Part shown: piece after piece, positions 15,255 through 24,584 of the stretch | Numbering within the stretch: the stretch's first letter is position 1 | How the letters are laid out: each line of letters opens with the position of its first letter | NCBI RefSeq assembly: GCF_014203595.1 | Contig: NZ_JACHJK010000002.1 | Coordinates: 62,001-126,000, forward strand | Source: Streptomyces echinatus | GTDB taxonomy: Bacteria; Actinomycetota; Actinomycetes; Streptomycetales; Streptomycetaceae | DNA length: 64,000 nucleotides | Direction: 5' to 3' | Translations under genes and position numbers: made by a program | Notes under the pieces: generated by a model | Database searches by the model: none | What the model saw: only the letters and a program-made list of their open reading frames with translations | Told to the model about the DNA's origin: nothing

Positions 15255-16247
15255 CTACCGCTTGACGATCTCGTCGATCCGGGCCAGTTCGCCGGCGTCG
15301 AAGTCCAGGTTGCGGATGGCCGCGACGCTGTCCTCGATCTGCCGCGTGCTGCTCGCGCCGACCAGGGCGGACGTCACCCGGCCGCCGCGCAGCACCCAGG
15401 CCAGGGCCAGCTGGGCCAGGGTCTGGCCGCGGGACTTCGCGATCTCGTCCAGCGCGCGCAGCCGGGCGACCAGCTCCTCGGTGACCGCGTCCGAGTTCAG
15501 GAACGGGCTGTCGCTCGCGGCGCGGGAGCCTTCGGGGATGCCGTTCAGGTAGCGGCCGGTGAGCAGGCCCTGCTCCAGCGGGGAGTAGACGATGGAGCCG
15601 ACCTGGAGTTCGTCCAGGGCGTCGAGCAGGCCCTCGTCCTCGGGGCGGCGGTCGAGCATGGAGTAGCGAGGCTGGTGGATGAGGAGCGGGGTGCCGAGGC
15701 CGGCGAGGATGCGGGCGGCCTCCCGGGTCTGCTCGGCGGAGTAGTTGGAGACGCCGACGTAGAGGGCCTTGCCCTGCTGCACCGCCGTGTGCAGGGCGCC
15801 CATCGTCTCCTCCAGCGGAGTGTCCGGGTCGGGGCGGTGCGAGTAGAAGATGTCGACGTGGTCCAGGCCCATCCGCGCGAGGCTCTGGTCGAGCGAGGAC
15901 AGCAGGTACTTGCGCGAGCCCCACTCGCCGTACGGACCGGGCCACATCAGATAGCCGGCCTTGGTGGAGATCACCAGCTCGTCGCGGTAGCGGGCGAGGT
16001 CCGCCCGCAGCGCCTCGCCGAAGGCGGACTCGGCGGCACCGGGCGGCGGGCCGTAGTTGTTGGCGAGGTCGAAGTGGGTCACGCCGAGGTCGAAGGCGCG
16101 GCGGAGGATGGCCCGCTGGCTGTCCACGGGCCGGTCGGGCCCGAAGTTGTGCCACAGGCCGAGCGACAGGGCGGGAAGCTTCAGGCCGCTGCGGCCGGTG
16201 CGCCGGTAGGGCATGTCGGCGTAGCGGTCGGGGTGTGCGGTGTACAA
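15255..16247 (-). CDS. Aldo/keto reductase, YghZ/MgrA-like (L-glyceraldehyde 3-phosphate reductase type)
   Basis: NADPH-dependent TIM-barrel reductase of 330 residues. The catalytic Asp and Tyr are in HFDLANNYGPPPG, the Lys in ISTKAGYLMWPGPYGEWGS and the His in YSHRPDPDTP. The motif set is that of the YghZ group, which reduces L-glyceraldehyde 3-phosphate and methylglyoxal. The TTG at 16247 has GGAG five bases upstream, and the peptide YTAHPDRYADMPYRRTGRSG agrees with family N-termini. It is divergent from a LysR regulator with 112 bases between starts, which may control it. Confidence 0.88.
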   Translation of the reverse strand: MYTAHPDRYADMPYRRTGRSGLKLPALSLGLWHNFGPDRPVDSQRAILRRAFDLGVTHFDLANNYGPPPGAAESAFGEALRADLARYRDELVISTKAGYLMWPGPYGEWGSRKYLLSSLDQSLARMGLDHVDIFYSHRPDPDTPLEETMGALHTAVQQGKALYVGVSNYSAEQTREAARILAGLGTPLLIHQPRYSMLDRRPEDEGLLDALDELQVGSIVYSPLEQGLLTGRYLNGIPEGSRAASDSPFLNSDAVTEELVARLRALDEIAKSRGQTLAQLALAWVLRGGRVTSALVGASSTRQIEDSVAAIRNLDFDAGELARIDEIVKR

Positions 16248-16345
16248 CGCGACTCCAGAGGGGTGGGCACACGATCTACCGCTGTCCACTCTTCCTCCGG
16301 GGGCGGGCAGTGGTCCAACAGGAGAATCCGATGAAATTCAGCGAC

Positions 16346-16351
16346 TAGGCT
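16346..16351 (+). promoter_or_regulatory. Leaderless -10 element of the LysR gene
   Basis: TAGGCT eight bases before the ATG at 16360, in the divergent region shared with the aldo/keto reductase gene. No ribosome-binding site is present. Confidence 0.45.
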
Positions 16352-16359
16352 TCTCAATC

Positions 16360-17292
16360 ATGGAACTGCGCCATCTCCAGCACTTCGTCGCGGTCGCCGA
16401 GGACCAGCATTTCACCCGGGCTGCCGAACGCCTGATGGTGTCCCAGTCGGGCCTGTCGGCGTCCATCCGGGCGCTGGAGCGGGAACTGCGGGCGCCGTTG
16501 TTCGTACGGACGACCCGCCGGGTGACGCTCACCGAGGCGGGGCGGGCGCTGCTGGCGGAGGCCGAGCGGATCCTCGCCCAGGTACGGAGCGCCCACGAGG
16601 CCGTGGCGGCGGTGCAGGGCGTGCTGCGCGGCACCCTCTCCCTCGGCACCGAGCAGTGCATCGCCGGGGTGCACGTGGCCCGGCTGCTGGCCGCGTTCCG
16701 GGGCCGGCACCCGGACGTGGAGATCCGGCTGCGGCAGGCCGGCTCGGGCGCGCTGGCGGAGGAGGTCGCCGCCGGACGCCTGGACCTGGCCTTCGCCTAC
16801 CGCACCCAGGCCGACACCGACCAGTTGCGGTCGGTGGCGCTGACCAGCGAGCCGATGACCGTGCTGTGTCACCCGAGCCACCGCCTCGCCCCGGCCCCGG
16901 CCGTGCTCGGCCCGGACGACCTGGCCGGTGAGGTGTTCGTCGACTTCCACCCCGACTGGGGTCCGCGCCGCGCGACCGACGCCGCGTTCGCCGCGGCCGG
17001 TGTCCGGCGCACGGTGGCGCTTGAGGTCAACGACGTGCACAGTCTGCTGGACCTGGTGGACGAGAACCTGGGGATCGCCGTCGTACCCCGGCACTTCCGG
17101 CACAAGCGGCCGTCGCTCACGGCGCTCCCGCTGAAGGGCGTGGGTGAGACGGAGTACGAGACCGTGGCGCTGCTGCCACCGGACCGCGCCACCAGTCCCG
17201 CCGCCCGGGCGCTCGTCACACTCCTGGAGACCGGGGGCGGGACGGGGGATCTCCCGGCGCCACCCCGGGGCGAACCCTCGGTGGCCTCCTGA
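16360..17292 (+). CDS. LysR-family transcriptional regulator
   Basis: A 310-residue LysR-type regulator. The winged helix-turn-helix is at residues 1-60 (MELRHLQHFVAVAEDQHFTRAAERLMVSQSGLSASIRALE), followed by the linker helix and a periplasmic-binding-like effector domain from about 90. It starts at the ATG at 16360, preceded by a leaderless TAGGCT. LysR regulators usually control the divergent neighbour, here the aldo/keto reductase; the effector is unknown. Confidence 0.92.
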   Translation: MELRHLQHFVAVAEDQHFTRAAERLMVSQSGLSASIRALERELRAPLFVRTTRRVTLTEAGRALLAEAERILAQVRSAHEAVAAVQGVLRGTLSLGTEQCIAGVHVARLLAAFRGRHPDVEIRLRQAGSGALAEEVAAGRLDLAFAYRTQADTDQLRSVALTSEPMTVLCHPSHRLAPAPAVLGPDDLAGEVFVDFHPDWGPRRATDAAFAAAGVRRTVALEVNDVHSLLDLVDENLGIAVVPRHFRHKRPSLTALPLKGVGETEYETVALLPPDRATSPAARALVTLLETGGGTGDLPAPPRGEPSVAS

Positions 17293-17425
17293 GCCCGGCC
17301 GCGGCCCGCCCGCAGCGTCGTCCTGCGGCGCCGCGTCACCGTCCCGCTGCCGAAGAGGGGCAGTGGCCCCTCTCCCGAGGAGATTCCGGACGCGTGAGGG
17401 GCGGCGATTTGCGATGGTGGTCGGT

Positions 17426-17941
17426 ATGCATGCCAAGGACATCCTCATCGACGGCTTCGGCCGCATCCAGGAAGAAGTCCATGCCGCCCTCGACGGCCTC
17501 GGCCCCGGCGAACTGCACCGTCGGCCGGCTCCCGACGCCAACTCCGTCGCCTGGCTGGTCTGGCACCTCACCCGGGTGCAGGACGACCACATCGCCGACG
17601 CCTTCGACCTCGACCAGGTCTGGCTCTCGCAGGACTGGGTGAAACGCTTCGGCCTCGACCTGCCCCGGCACGACACCGGCTACGGGCACGGCCCGGCCAA
17701 GGTCGCGAAGGTCCGCGTCGAGTCGGCCGAGCAGCTGACCGGGTACTACGACGCCGTCCACGAACAGACCCTCGGCGTCCTGCGCTCCCTGGCCGCCAAG
17801 GACCTGGAGCGTGTCGTGGACGAACGCTGGGACCCCCCGGTCACGCTGGGGGTCCGCCTGGTGAGCGTCCTGTCCGACGATCTTCAGCACGTCGGACAGG
17901 CCGCCTACCTCAGGGGGCTGGTTCAGAGCGCTGCCGCGTAA
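17426..17941 (+). CDS. DinB-fold mycothiol transferase-like protein (DUF664)
   Basis: A 171-residue four-helix DinB protein. Metal-ligand histidines are visible in [13 protein letters not shown] (about 47-59) and [16 protein letters not shown] near the end. This family includes mycothiol- and bacillithiol-dependent transferases for detoxification, which suits an actinomycete that makes mycothiol. The ATG at 17426 gives the usual N-terminus [18 protein letters not shown]; an in-frame ATG lies 12 bases upstream. The last 19 bases overlap the 3' end of the convergent adenosine deaminase gene. Confidence 0.85.
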   Translation: MHAKDILIDGFGRIQEEVHAALDGLGPGELHRRPAPDANSVAWLVWHLTRVQDDHIADAFDLDQVWLSQDWVKRFGLDLPRHDTGYGHGPAKVAKVRVESAEQLTGYYDAVHEQTLGVLRSLAAKDLERVVDERWDPPVTLGVRLVSVLSDDLQHVGQAAYLRGLVQSAAA

Positions 17942-18993
17942 CCCGGCAGGACCACGTCCTCGATGAGGGCCTTGCGCTCGTCGAACGGGATGAACGCGCT
18001 CTTGAGGGCGTTCACCGTGACCGTGCGCAGGTCCTCGACGGTCCAGCCCGCCTCCTCGACCAGCAGGGACATCTCGCGGGTCATCGTCGTCCCCGAGACC
18101 AGCCGGTTGTCGGTGTTGAGGGTGACCCGGAAGCCGAGGTCCTTCAGAGCGGTGATCGGGTGCTCGGCGATCGAGGTGGCGCACCCGGTCTGCAGGTTGG
18201 AGGTGGGGCACATCTCCAGGGCGATCCGGCGGTCGCGCACCCAGGAGGCGAGACGGCCGAGCTTGCCGTCCACGATGTCCTCGGTCAGGCGCACGCCGTG
18301 GCCGATGCGCTGGGCGCCGCACACCTGCAGGGCCTGGTGGATGCTGGGCAGGCCGTGCGCCTCGCCCGCGTGGATGGTGAAGGGCACGCTCTCGCGGCGC
18401 AGGTGCTCGAAGGCGTCGAGGTGGTCGGCGGGCGGGAAGCCGTCCTCGGCGCCGGCGATGTCGAAGCCGACGACACCGGCGTCGCGGTAGGCGACGGCCA
18501 GGTCGGCGGCCTCACGGACCCGGTCGAACATGCGCATGCCGCACAGCAGGGTGCCGACGCGGACCGGGGTGCCGGCGGCGGCCGCCTTCGCCATGCCGAC
18601 GGCCAGGCCCTCCTGGACGGTCTCCACGACCTCGCTCAGCGCCAGCCCGCCGTTGGTGTTCAGCTCGGGGGCGTAGCGCACCTCGGCGTAGACGACGCCG
18701 TCGGCGGCGAGGTCGAGGACGTACTCCTCGGCGGTGCGCAGCAGGCCCTCGCGGGTCTGCATGACCGCGAGGGTGTGCTCGAAGGTGGCGATGTAGCGGA
18801 CGAGATCGCCCGAGTTGGCGGCCTCGAAGTACCAGGCGGCCAGCTCGTCGGGGTCGGTGGTGGGCAGCTTGTGGCCGACCGCGGCCGCGAGCTCGACGAC
18901 GGTGGCCGGGCGCAGGCCGCCGTCGAGGTGGTCGTGCAGGACGGCCTTGGGGAGCCGGCGGAGGGTCTCGGTGTCGATGCGGGGCGCGGTCAT
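17923..18993 (-). CDS. add: Adenosine deaminase
   Basis: A 356-residue purine salvage enzyme that converts adenosine to inosine with a bound zinc. Zinc and catalytic motifs are seen in order: LHDHLDGG (N-terminal His pair), IHAGEAHG (His and catalytic Glu), RIGHGVRL, and the Asp of [18 protein letters not shown] is the conserved strand before it. The ATG at 18993 gives a normal length. The gene converges on the DinB gene and their coding ends overlap by 19 bases. It is downstream of a VOC gene on the same strand, with 78 bases between. Confidence 0.95.
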   Translation of the reverse strand: MTAPRIDTETLRRLPKAVLHDHLDGGLRPATVVELAAAVGHKLPTTDPDELAAWYFEAANSGDLVRYIATFEHTLAVMQTREGLLRTAEEYVLDLAADGVVYAEVRYAPELNTNGGLALSEVVETVQEGLAVGMAKAAAAGTPVRVGTLLCGMRMFDRVREAADLAVAYRDAGVVGFDIAGAEDGFPPADHLDAFEHLRRESVPFTIHAGEAHGLPSIHQALQVCGAQRIGHGVRLTEDIVDGKLGRLASWVRDRRIALEMCPTSNLQTGCATSIAEHPITALKDLGFRVTLNTDNRLVSGTTMTREMSLLVEEAGWTVEDLRTVTVNALKSAFIPFDERKALIEDVVLPGYAAAL

Positions 18994-19070
18994 GGCAGGG
19001 CTTTCCTCGGCAGACGGATCCGGGCAGGCGGATCTGGGCGGGTGGATCTGGGTGAGTGGTTCGTGACCGG

Positions 19071-19466
19071 TCAGACGGCGGCGGGCTGGAGCAGGTCCCA
19101 GCGGTTGCCGTACAGGTCCTGGAAGACCGCGACCGTGCCGTAGGGCTCGTGGCGCGGCTCCTCCAGGAAGGTCACGCCGGCGGCGGCCATCCGGGCGTGG
19201 TCGCGGGCGAAGTCGTCGGTGTGCAGGAAGAAGCCGACGCGGCCGCCGGTCTGGTCGCCGGCCCGGGCCCGCTGGTCCTCGTCCTTGGCGCGGGCCAGGA
19301 GCAGGCCGGTGCCGTGATCGTCGCCGCCGGGCTCGACGACGACCCAGCGGGAGCCGTCGGGGCGCGGGGCGTCCTCGGCGAGCCGGAACCCGAGGGCCTC
19401 GGTGTAGAAGCGGATGGCCTCGTCGTACTCGCGGACGACGAGGGTGACCAGGGCGACGCGGCGCAT
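19071..19466 (-). CDS. VOC-family glyoxalase-like protein
   Basis: A 131-residue single-domain glyoxalase-fold protein. It has the typical [23 protein letters not shown] start, a WVVVEPGG strand and an end with [13 protein letters not shown], whose Glu/His-type metal positions are only partly kept. GGAAGGT precedes the ATG at 19466. Function (dioxygenase, antibiotic binding or lyase) cannot be decided. It may be cotranscribed with adenosine deaminase, though a functional link is not evident. Confidence 0.85.
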   Translation of the reverse strand: MRRVALVTLVVREYDEAIRFYTEALGFRLAEDAPRPDGSRWVVVEPGGDDHGTGLLLARAKDEDQRARAGDQTGGRVGFFLHTDDFARDHARMAAAGVTFLEEPRHEPYGTVAVFQDLYGNRWDLLQPAAV

Positions 19467-19720
19467 GGCGACCTTCCGGTGTGGGTGGTTAGCCGGTGAG
19501 GTTATACGTAAAACTACGGGGGCGCCAGTCTTCGTTCTACGCGCGTCAAGGAGCGGCCGGGAAAGGGTCCCGTCGGGGCCTTCCGGGACCCTGCACGACC
19601 CTCACGCGGGGGGTCAAAGCGCCGGCTGAGGTCCCGTCAGCGCCCCCTTCGCCCCGCGCGCGCTCCACGGGGTCGAAGGGCGCCGGGGGAAGGGTCGTCC
19701 AGCCGCCCCCTCCTCGCTCC
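19467..19720. other. Intergenic stretch between the VOC gene and the repeat array
   Basis: About 250 bases that hold the VOC gene promoter region; AT-rich TTATACGTAAAAC lies near 19502. The rest is GC-rich sequence with no gene I can support. Several open frames run through it but are frame shadows of the repeats. Confidence 0.4.
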
Positions 19721-19987
19721 GCGCGGCCTCCACGCGAGGGTGGAGGTGCCGGGAGCAGGGGTCGCCTCAGCGGCCCCTCCTCGCTCCGCGCGGCCTCCAC
19801 GCGAGGGTGGAGGTGCCGGGAGGAGAGGTCCCCTGAGCGGCCCCTCCTCGCCCTGCGCGGCCTCCACGCGAGGGTGGAGGTGCCGGGAGGAGAGGTCCCC
19901 TCAGCGCCTCTCCTCGCCCTGCGCGACCTCCACGCGGTGGTGGACGTCGGCCGTCCCGGTGACCGAGGCCACGCAGGACAGGGCGGC
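19721..19987. repeat. 67-bp tandem repeat with a hairpin in each unit
   Basis: Four units begin at 19721, 19788, 19855 and 19921, spaced 67, 67 and 66 bases. The first three are almost identical. Each holds CCTCCAC, six bases, GTGGAGG, a perfect 7-bp stem. The last, more diverged unit lies inside the 3' end of the M56 peptidase gene. The array therefore looks like repeated duplication of that gene end downstream of its stop codon. Confidence 0.85.
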
Positions 19988-20827
19988 GCAGGCGGCGAGG
20001 AGCGCGGCGACCGCACGGCCGGCGCGGGGTGCCCGCGGGGCGGCCAGCAGGGCCTGGACGCGCTGCGGGACGGGACCCGTGGCCACACCGGGGGCGAAGC
20101 CGGGGCGCTCGGTCCGCGCGGCCCGGCCGGCGAGGGCCGCGCGGGCGATGGCCCGGGCGGTCAGCCGCCGGTCGCCGACCGAGGCGGCGGCGGCCTCGTC
20201 GGCGGCACGCTCGGCGGCGAGCCGGACCGTGTCGCGGACCCGGCGCAGCGCGGGGTGGCAGTGCGCCGCGAGTTCGGCGGCGGCGAGGGCGTAGTGGTGG
20301 CCGCCCGCGTTGTGCGCCCGCTCATGGGCCAGCAGCACCTCCCGCTCCGGGCCGTCCAGGCTGCGCAGCATGGCCGTGGTCACGACGACCCGGTGCGGGC
20401 GGCCGGGCAGGGCGTAGGCGTCGGGGCGGGGCGAGTCCACCACGTACAGGTCGCCGGCCGCGGGTCCGCGCCCGGCCTCCGCGCGGGCCGCCCGGAAGGC
20501 GCGGGCCTGGCCCACGGCCGAGCGGACCAGGGCCCGGCCGCACACGGCGAGCGCGCCGGCCGAGACGGCGGCGGCCGGGACGACGAAGGCGTCGGAGGCG
20601 GTGCGCAGCGGATGGACCAGTTCGCCGAGCGCGGCGAACGGCGGCAGTTTCAGCAGGCCGAGCAGCAGGTACACCCCGAGCGCCACGGCCGAGCAGCCGG
20701 CCAGGAGCAGCGCGCAGACGGTGACCGACCACAGCGCGGCGGCGGGCGCCAGCCGCTCCAGGGCCCGGCGGGCCAGGGGCGGCAGCGCGAACGGCAGCAG
20801 CAGCGGGAGCAGGAGCAGGGCGGTCAT
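19901..20827 (-). CDS. M56-family membrane metallopeptidase (BlaR1-like)
   Basis: A 308-residue membrane protease, likely partner of the BlaI-type repressor encoded just upstream. Hydrophobic segments are at about 1-17, 30-60 and 85-100 with another near the C-terminus. The zinc site is HERAH (168-172), a valid HExxH, and a downstream Glu is in ERAADEAAA. There is no C-terminal penicillin-binding sensor domain, so the signal is unknown. The ATG overlaps the BlaI stop as ATGA. Its stop codon lies within the 67-bp repeat region. In BlaR systems the protease inactivates BlaI to induce target genes. Confidence 0.87.
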   Translation of the reverse strand: MTALLLLPLLLPFALPPLARRALERLAPAAALWSVTVCALLLAGCSAVALGVYLLLGLLKLPPFAALGELVHPLRTASDAFVVPAAAVSAGALAVCGRALVRSAVGQARAFRAARAEAGRGPAAGDLYVVDSPRPDAYALPGRPHRVVVTTAMLRSLDGPEREVLLAHERAHNAGGHHYALAAAELAAHCHPALRRVRDTVRLAAERAADEAAAASVGDRRLTARAIARAALAGRAARTERPGFAPGVATGPVPQRVQALLAAPRAPRAGRAVAALLAACAALSCVASVTGTADVHHRVEVAQGEERR

Positions 20828-21204
20828 CGGCCGTCGGATTCCAGCAGGGTCCGCAGGACACGTTCGTCGTCCGGGCCGAGCTGGGCGACGAAGCGCGCGA
20901 GGACCGTCTCACGGTCACTGTCCCGGTCCAGTTCGCTGTGCATCCGGCGGGCGGTGAGACCGTGGGCGTCCTGGACGTCCCGCACGGGAAGGTAGGCGTA
21001 GCCCCGGCCCTGGCGCCGCCGGTCGACGACCCCCTTGTCGTGCAGGCGGGTGAGGATCGTCGTCACCGTGGTCCGGGCGAGGTCCGCACCGAGGCTCAGC
21101 TGGACCTGGCCGGGGGTCTGCGGCGCACCGGCGGCCCAGAGCGCGGCCAGGACGCTCGCTTCGAGTTCACCGGCCGGCCGGCGCTCGTCCTTGGCATCGG
21201 TCAT
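20824..21204 (-). CDS. BlaI/MecI-family transcriptional repressor
   Basis: A 126-residue winged-helix repressor: LEASVLAALWAAGAPQTPGQVQLSLGADLARTTVTTILTRL is the DNA-binding half and LTARRMHSEL the dimerisation part. The ATG at 21204 with GAGGGA seven bases upstream is preferred over a GTG 15 bases earlier. It overlaps the M56 peptidase gene, forming a repressor-protease pair. A CTACAA/TTGTAG dyad 46 bases upstream is the expected autoregulatory operator. Targets beyond this operon are unknown; no beta-lactamase gene is nearby. Confidence 0.92.
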   Translation of the reverse strand: MTDAKDERRPAGELEASVLAALWAAGAPQTPGQVQLSLGADLARTTVTTILTRLHDKGVVDRRRQGRGYAYLPVRDVQDAHGLTARRMHSELDRDSDRETVLARFVAQLGPDDERVLRTLLESDGR

Positions 21205-21249
21205 GAGGACGTCCCTCACCCCGCCTTGTCTGCTGTCCGAAAGTTCCGT

Positions 21250-21263
21250 CTACAAGATTGTAG
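21250..21263. promoter_or_regulatory. BlaI-type operator
   Basis: CTACAAGATTGTAG, with perfect arms CTACAA and TTGTAG, containing the TACA-N4-TGTA core known for BlaI/MecI repressors. It is upstream of the BlaI-type gene. Confidence 0.75.
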
Positions 21264-21495
21264 TTGGCCGCGCGCCGCGACGGGACCGAGCCGTGCCGCG
21301 GGACCGAGTCGTGGGCATCGGCCATCGCCCTGCCCACCGGCACCGGCTGAGCCCGGTGACAGCCGGGCACGGGTGGGTGACACGGCTGCCCCCGTCGGGC
21401 GAGCGAGGTGGCCGCCCCGGCCGGGGAACCGGGCCGCCTTGCCGGACGCGCACGGAAGGCACGGCGGTCGCCTCCAGCGTTCGGGGCGAACGGGG

Positions 21496-22410
21496 TCAGC
21501 CCCGCCGCGCGCGTGCCTCGTCGAGCCGTGCCCGCTCCTCGTCGGTGAGTCGCAGCGCGCCGGCGGCGACGTTCTCGGCCAGGTGGCGGGGGTTGCCGGT
21601 GCCGGGAATGGCGAGGACGTGCGGACCCTGGTGCAGCGTCCAGGCGATGCGGATCTGGGCGGGGCTCACGCCGTGGGCCCGGGCGACGGAGAGCACCGCC
21701 TCGTCGTGCGCGGTCGTCGAACCGGCCTCTGCGGCCTCTCCGGCCTCTCCGGCGACGGCGTAGAAGGGGACGAAGGCGATGCCGTGCTCGCCGCACAGGC
21801 GCAGGACCTCGTCGCCTTCGGGATCGGGGCGGTCCACCGCGTACCGGTTCTGGACGCTGACCACCGGGGCGATCTCCAGCGCCTCGGCGAGGTGCCGGGG
21901 TTCGACGCTGGAGATCGCGAGGTGGCGGATCAATCCCGCCTCGCGCAACTCGGCGAGCGCGCCGAAGTGTTCGGCGATGGAGTCCTGACGCATCCGGCGC
22001 AGATGGACGACGTCGAGGTGGTCCCGCCCGAGCTGGCGCAGGTTCTCCTCGACGTGCCCGCGCAGCTGGTCGGGCCGGGCCGCGGTGCCCCACTCGCCGT
22101 GGTAGTCGCGGTAGGGGCCGACCTTGGTGGCGATGACGAGGTCGTCGGGGTACGGGGACAGCGCGGTGTTGATGAGTTCGTTGGCGGAACGCAGCGACGA
22201 GAAGTAGAAGGCCGCCGTGTCGATGTGGTTCACCCCGAGTTCGACGGCCTTGCGCAGGACGGCGAGCGATCGTTCCCGGTCGCTGGGGGTGCCGAGGTGG
22301 AAGGCGGCGCTGCCGGTCAGCCGCATCGCGCCGAATCCGAGGCGGTGGACGGGCAGGTCACCGAGTTTCCAGATGCCGGAGGCTTCCGCGGTGATCGTTT
22401 CTGCAGTCAT
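21496..22410 (-). CDS. Aldo/keto reductase
   Basis: A 304-residue NADPH-dependent reductase distinct from the one at 15255-16247. Catalytic residues are in HIDTAAFYFS (Asp, Tyr), VIATKVGPY (Lys) and VVHLRRM (His). The cofactor end is IAIPGTGN-like (VLAIPGTGNPRHLAEN). I use the ATG at 22410, where the conserved N-terminus begins; the frame is open another 42 codons but without family sequence. A GEAGEAAEAG insertion before the C-terminal third looks like a small local expansion. No partner genes point to a substrate. Confidence 0.88.
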   Translation of the reverse strand: MTAETITAEASGIWKLGDLPVHRLGFGAMRLTGSAAFHLGTPSDRERSLAVLRKAVELGVNHIDTAAFYFSSLRSANELINTALSPYPDDLVIATKVGPYRDYHGEWGTAARPDQLRGHVEENLRQLGRDHLDVVHLRRMRQDSIAEHFGALAELREAGLIRHLAISSVEPRHLAEALEIAPVVSVQNRYAVDRPDPEGDEVLRLCGEHGIAFVPFYAVAGEAGEAAEAGSTTAHDEAVLSVARAHGVSPAQIRIAWTLHQGPHVLAIPGTGNPRHLAENVAAGALRLTDEERARLDEARARRG

Positions 22411-22561
22411 CGGCGGAGCATCCCACACGGCATCCGGGAGGGCATCGGGAATACGGGCCGGCACCCGGCGAGCCCCGAGGATCCGGGCGAGGCGCCGGCG
22501 GGCGGAGATCCGGCTCGGCGCCCGGCCGCGTGTCACGGCCGGGCGCCAGGGACTGCGGGGA

Positions 22562-23884
22562 TCAGGACAGCGGCTTCACCAGGACCGCCTTGCGGTGGCT
22601 GAACGTCTCGATGGAGTAGCGGCCGTGGTAGCTGCCCATGCCGCTCTCCCCCACCCCGCCGAACGGCAGGTCGGAGACAGTGAGATGGGCGAGCGGCAGG
22701 CCGTGGCCGAGGCCGCCGGAGGAGGTCTCGGCGGCGATGCGGTCACGGGTCTCGTCCGACTCGCTGAAGACGTACAGGGCGAGCGGCTTGTCGCGGTCGT
22801 TGATGAAGCCGATGGCCTCGTCCAGGCCGGGCACGGTGACGATCGGCAGGATGGGACCGAAGATCTCCTCCCGCATGACGGGCGACTCGGGGTCGACGTC
22901 CGCGAGGACGGTGGGCGCGATGTACCTGGCCGCCCGGTCGGCGGCGCCGCCGACGGCGACACGGCCCGAGCCGAGCAGCGCGGACAGCCGGTCGAAGTGC
23001 CGCTCGTTGATGATCCTGCCGTACTCCGGCGAGCGCGCCGGGTCGGCGCCGAACAGGCCCTCGACCGCGCGGACCAGCGCGGCCTCCAGGGCGGGCGCGG
23101 TCCCCGGGTCGGTCAGGACGTAGTCGGGGGCGACACAGGTCTGCCCGGCGTTGAGGAACTTGCCGCGGGCGAGCCGGTCGGCGACCACGTCCAGGTCGGT
23201 GCCGCGGTCCACGAACACCGGGGACTTGCCGCCCAGTTCGAGGATGACCGGGGTGAGGTGCTCGGCGGCGGCCCGCATGACGACGCGGCCGACGGTGCCG
23301 TTGCCGGTGTAGAAGATGTGGTCGAAGCGCTCGGCCAGCAGGGCCGTGGTCTCCGGGACACCGCCCTCCACCACGGCGACCGCGTCCGTGTCCAGGTAGG
23401 CCGGGATCAGCTCGGCCAGCGCGGCCGAGGTGGCCGGGGCCAGCTCGCTCGGCTTGGCGACGACGGCGTTCCCGGAGGCCAGCGCGCCGACCATCGGGGC
23501 GAGCAGGAGCTGCGCCGGATAGTTCCAGGGGGCGATGACGAGGACGACGCCCAGCGGGTCGTACTGCGTCCAGGCCGTGGCGTCGGCGCCGAGGTGGGCC
23601 GGGACGGGCGCGGACTCGGGGCGCAGCCAGTCCGCCAGGTGCTCCAGGGTGTGGTCGATCTCGCGGACGGTGAAGTCGATCTCGGTGCGCCGGGCCTCGG
23701 CGGCACTCTTGCCGAGGTCGGCGTGGAGGGCGGCGGCGAGGTCGGCCCCGCGTTCCGTGAGCATCGCGCGCAGCCGGCGCAGCTGGCCGGTGCGCCACTC
23801 GACGGGCTTGGTGCGGCCGGTGCCGTAGGCGGCACGCAGCCGGGCGACGACGTCGGCGGGCTGCTCGGGCAGGGAGTGGTTCAC
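22562..23884 (-). CDS. Aldehyde dehydrogenase, class 3-like
   Basis: NAD(P)-dependent aldehyde dehydrogenase of 440 residues. NPWNYP-type cofactor contact is [10 protein letters not shown], the general-base Glu is in ILELGGKSP, and the nucleophilic Cys is in [13 protein letters not shown]. The GQTCxAPDY form and the length fit class 3 enzymes, which oxidise fatty or aromatic aldehydes. The C-terminal [19 protein letters not shown] is also typical. The GTG at 23884 follows GAGG at a usual distance. It stands alone on the minus strand. Confidence 0.93.
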   Translation of the reverse strand: MNHSLPEQPADVVARLRAAYGTGRTKPVEWRTGQLRRLRAMLTERGADLAAALHADLGKSAAEARRTEIDFTVREIDHTLEHLADWLRPESAPVPAHLGADATAWTQYDPLGVVLVIAPWNYPAQLLLAPMVGALASGNAVVAKPSELAPATSAALAELIPAYLDTDAVAVVEGGVPETTALLAERFDHIFYTGNGTVGRVVMRAAAEHLTPVILELGGKSPVFVDRGTDLDVVADRLARGKFLNAGQTCVAPDYVLTDPGTAPALEAALVRAVEGLFGADPARSPEYGRIINERHFDRLSALLGSGRVAVGGAADRAARYIAPTVLADVDPESPVMREEIFGPILPIVTVPGLDEAIGFINDRDKPLALYVFSESDETRDRIAAETSSGGLGHGLPLAHLTVSDLPFGGVGESGMGSYHGRYSIETFSHRKAVLVKPLS

Positions 23885-24073
23885 GGATGCCTCGCTGCTG
23901 GTGCGCGGGCCGGTTCGGCCCGGACGGGGGAACACGTCGGATGTAAATGCCAACCTTTCATGTCCTCAAGTTCATTCCGGGAGCGCTCCGGGGTGACGAG
24001 GGTCACGTCCCGGAGCGGGCCGACTCCCCGCCGCCGTCGCTCCGGGCGCCGACCGGGGACGGGCGCCGCGCCA

Positions 24074-24424
24074 TCAGTGCTGGTCCACGAAGGGCCGTAC
24101 CTCGATGGGCAGCGTGGTGGCCAGGGCCGCCTTGCGCCCCCAGGCCAGGGCCTCGTCGAGGTCGGCGGCCCGGATGAGGCACAGTCCGCCCAGGTACTCC
24201 TTGCCCTCGGCGTAGGGGCCATCGGTGACGAGGACGTCGCCGTCCCGGGGCCGGAGCACGGTGGCGGTCTCCGGGCCGTGCAGGCCGCCCGCGAAGACCC
24301 AGGCGCCGGCGGCGCGCAGTTCGTCGTTGAACGCCTCGACGTCGTGCATGATCGCGGCGAGGTCTTCGGGGGCGGGCGGCGTGCCGTCGGCCGGCTGGAC
24401 CACGCTGAGCAGGTAGTGCCTCAT
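24074..24424 (-). CDS. YCII/DGPF-family protein
   Basis: A 116-residue YCII-related protein: RHYLLSVVQP at the start, the VTDGPYAEGKEYLGGLCLIRAADLDEALAW core and an acidic-basic C-terminal IEVRPFVDQ. A full AGGAGG lies five bases before the ATG. Such proteins are often encoded next to ECF sigma factors of the ECF41/SigJ type; none is here. Biochemical role unknown. Confidence 0.88.
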   Translation of the reverse strand: MRHYLLSVVQPADGTPPAPEDLAAIMHDVEAFNDELRAAGAWVFAGGLHGPETATVLRPRDGDVLVTDGPYAEGKEYLGGLCLIRAADLDEALAWGRKAALATTLPIEVRPFVDQH

Positions 24425-24584
24425 GACGTCCTCCTAAACGTCGGGCCCCTCTCGGGCTCTGAGTCACCTCCTACACGAACGGCCCGGGCCGGGCTCGACA
24501 GCGCGCGCCGCGCGTCGCGGAAAAGTCTCCGGAAGAACCCTCCGCATGCCCTCCCGGCCCCGCGTCCGCTCGTGGTCCGGCGCC

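Noticed and set aside
19721..19987. CRISPR array
   Set aside because: The repeats are contiguous 67-bp units without unique spacers, and no cas genes are present.
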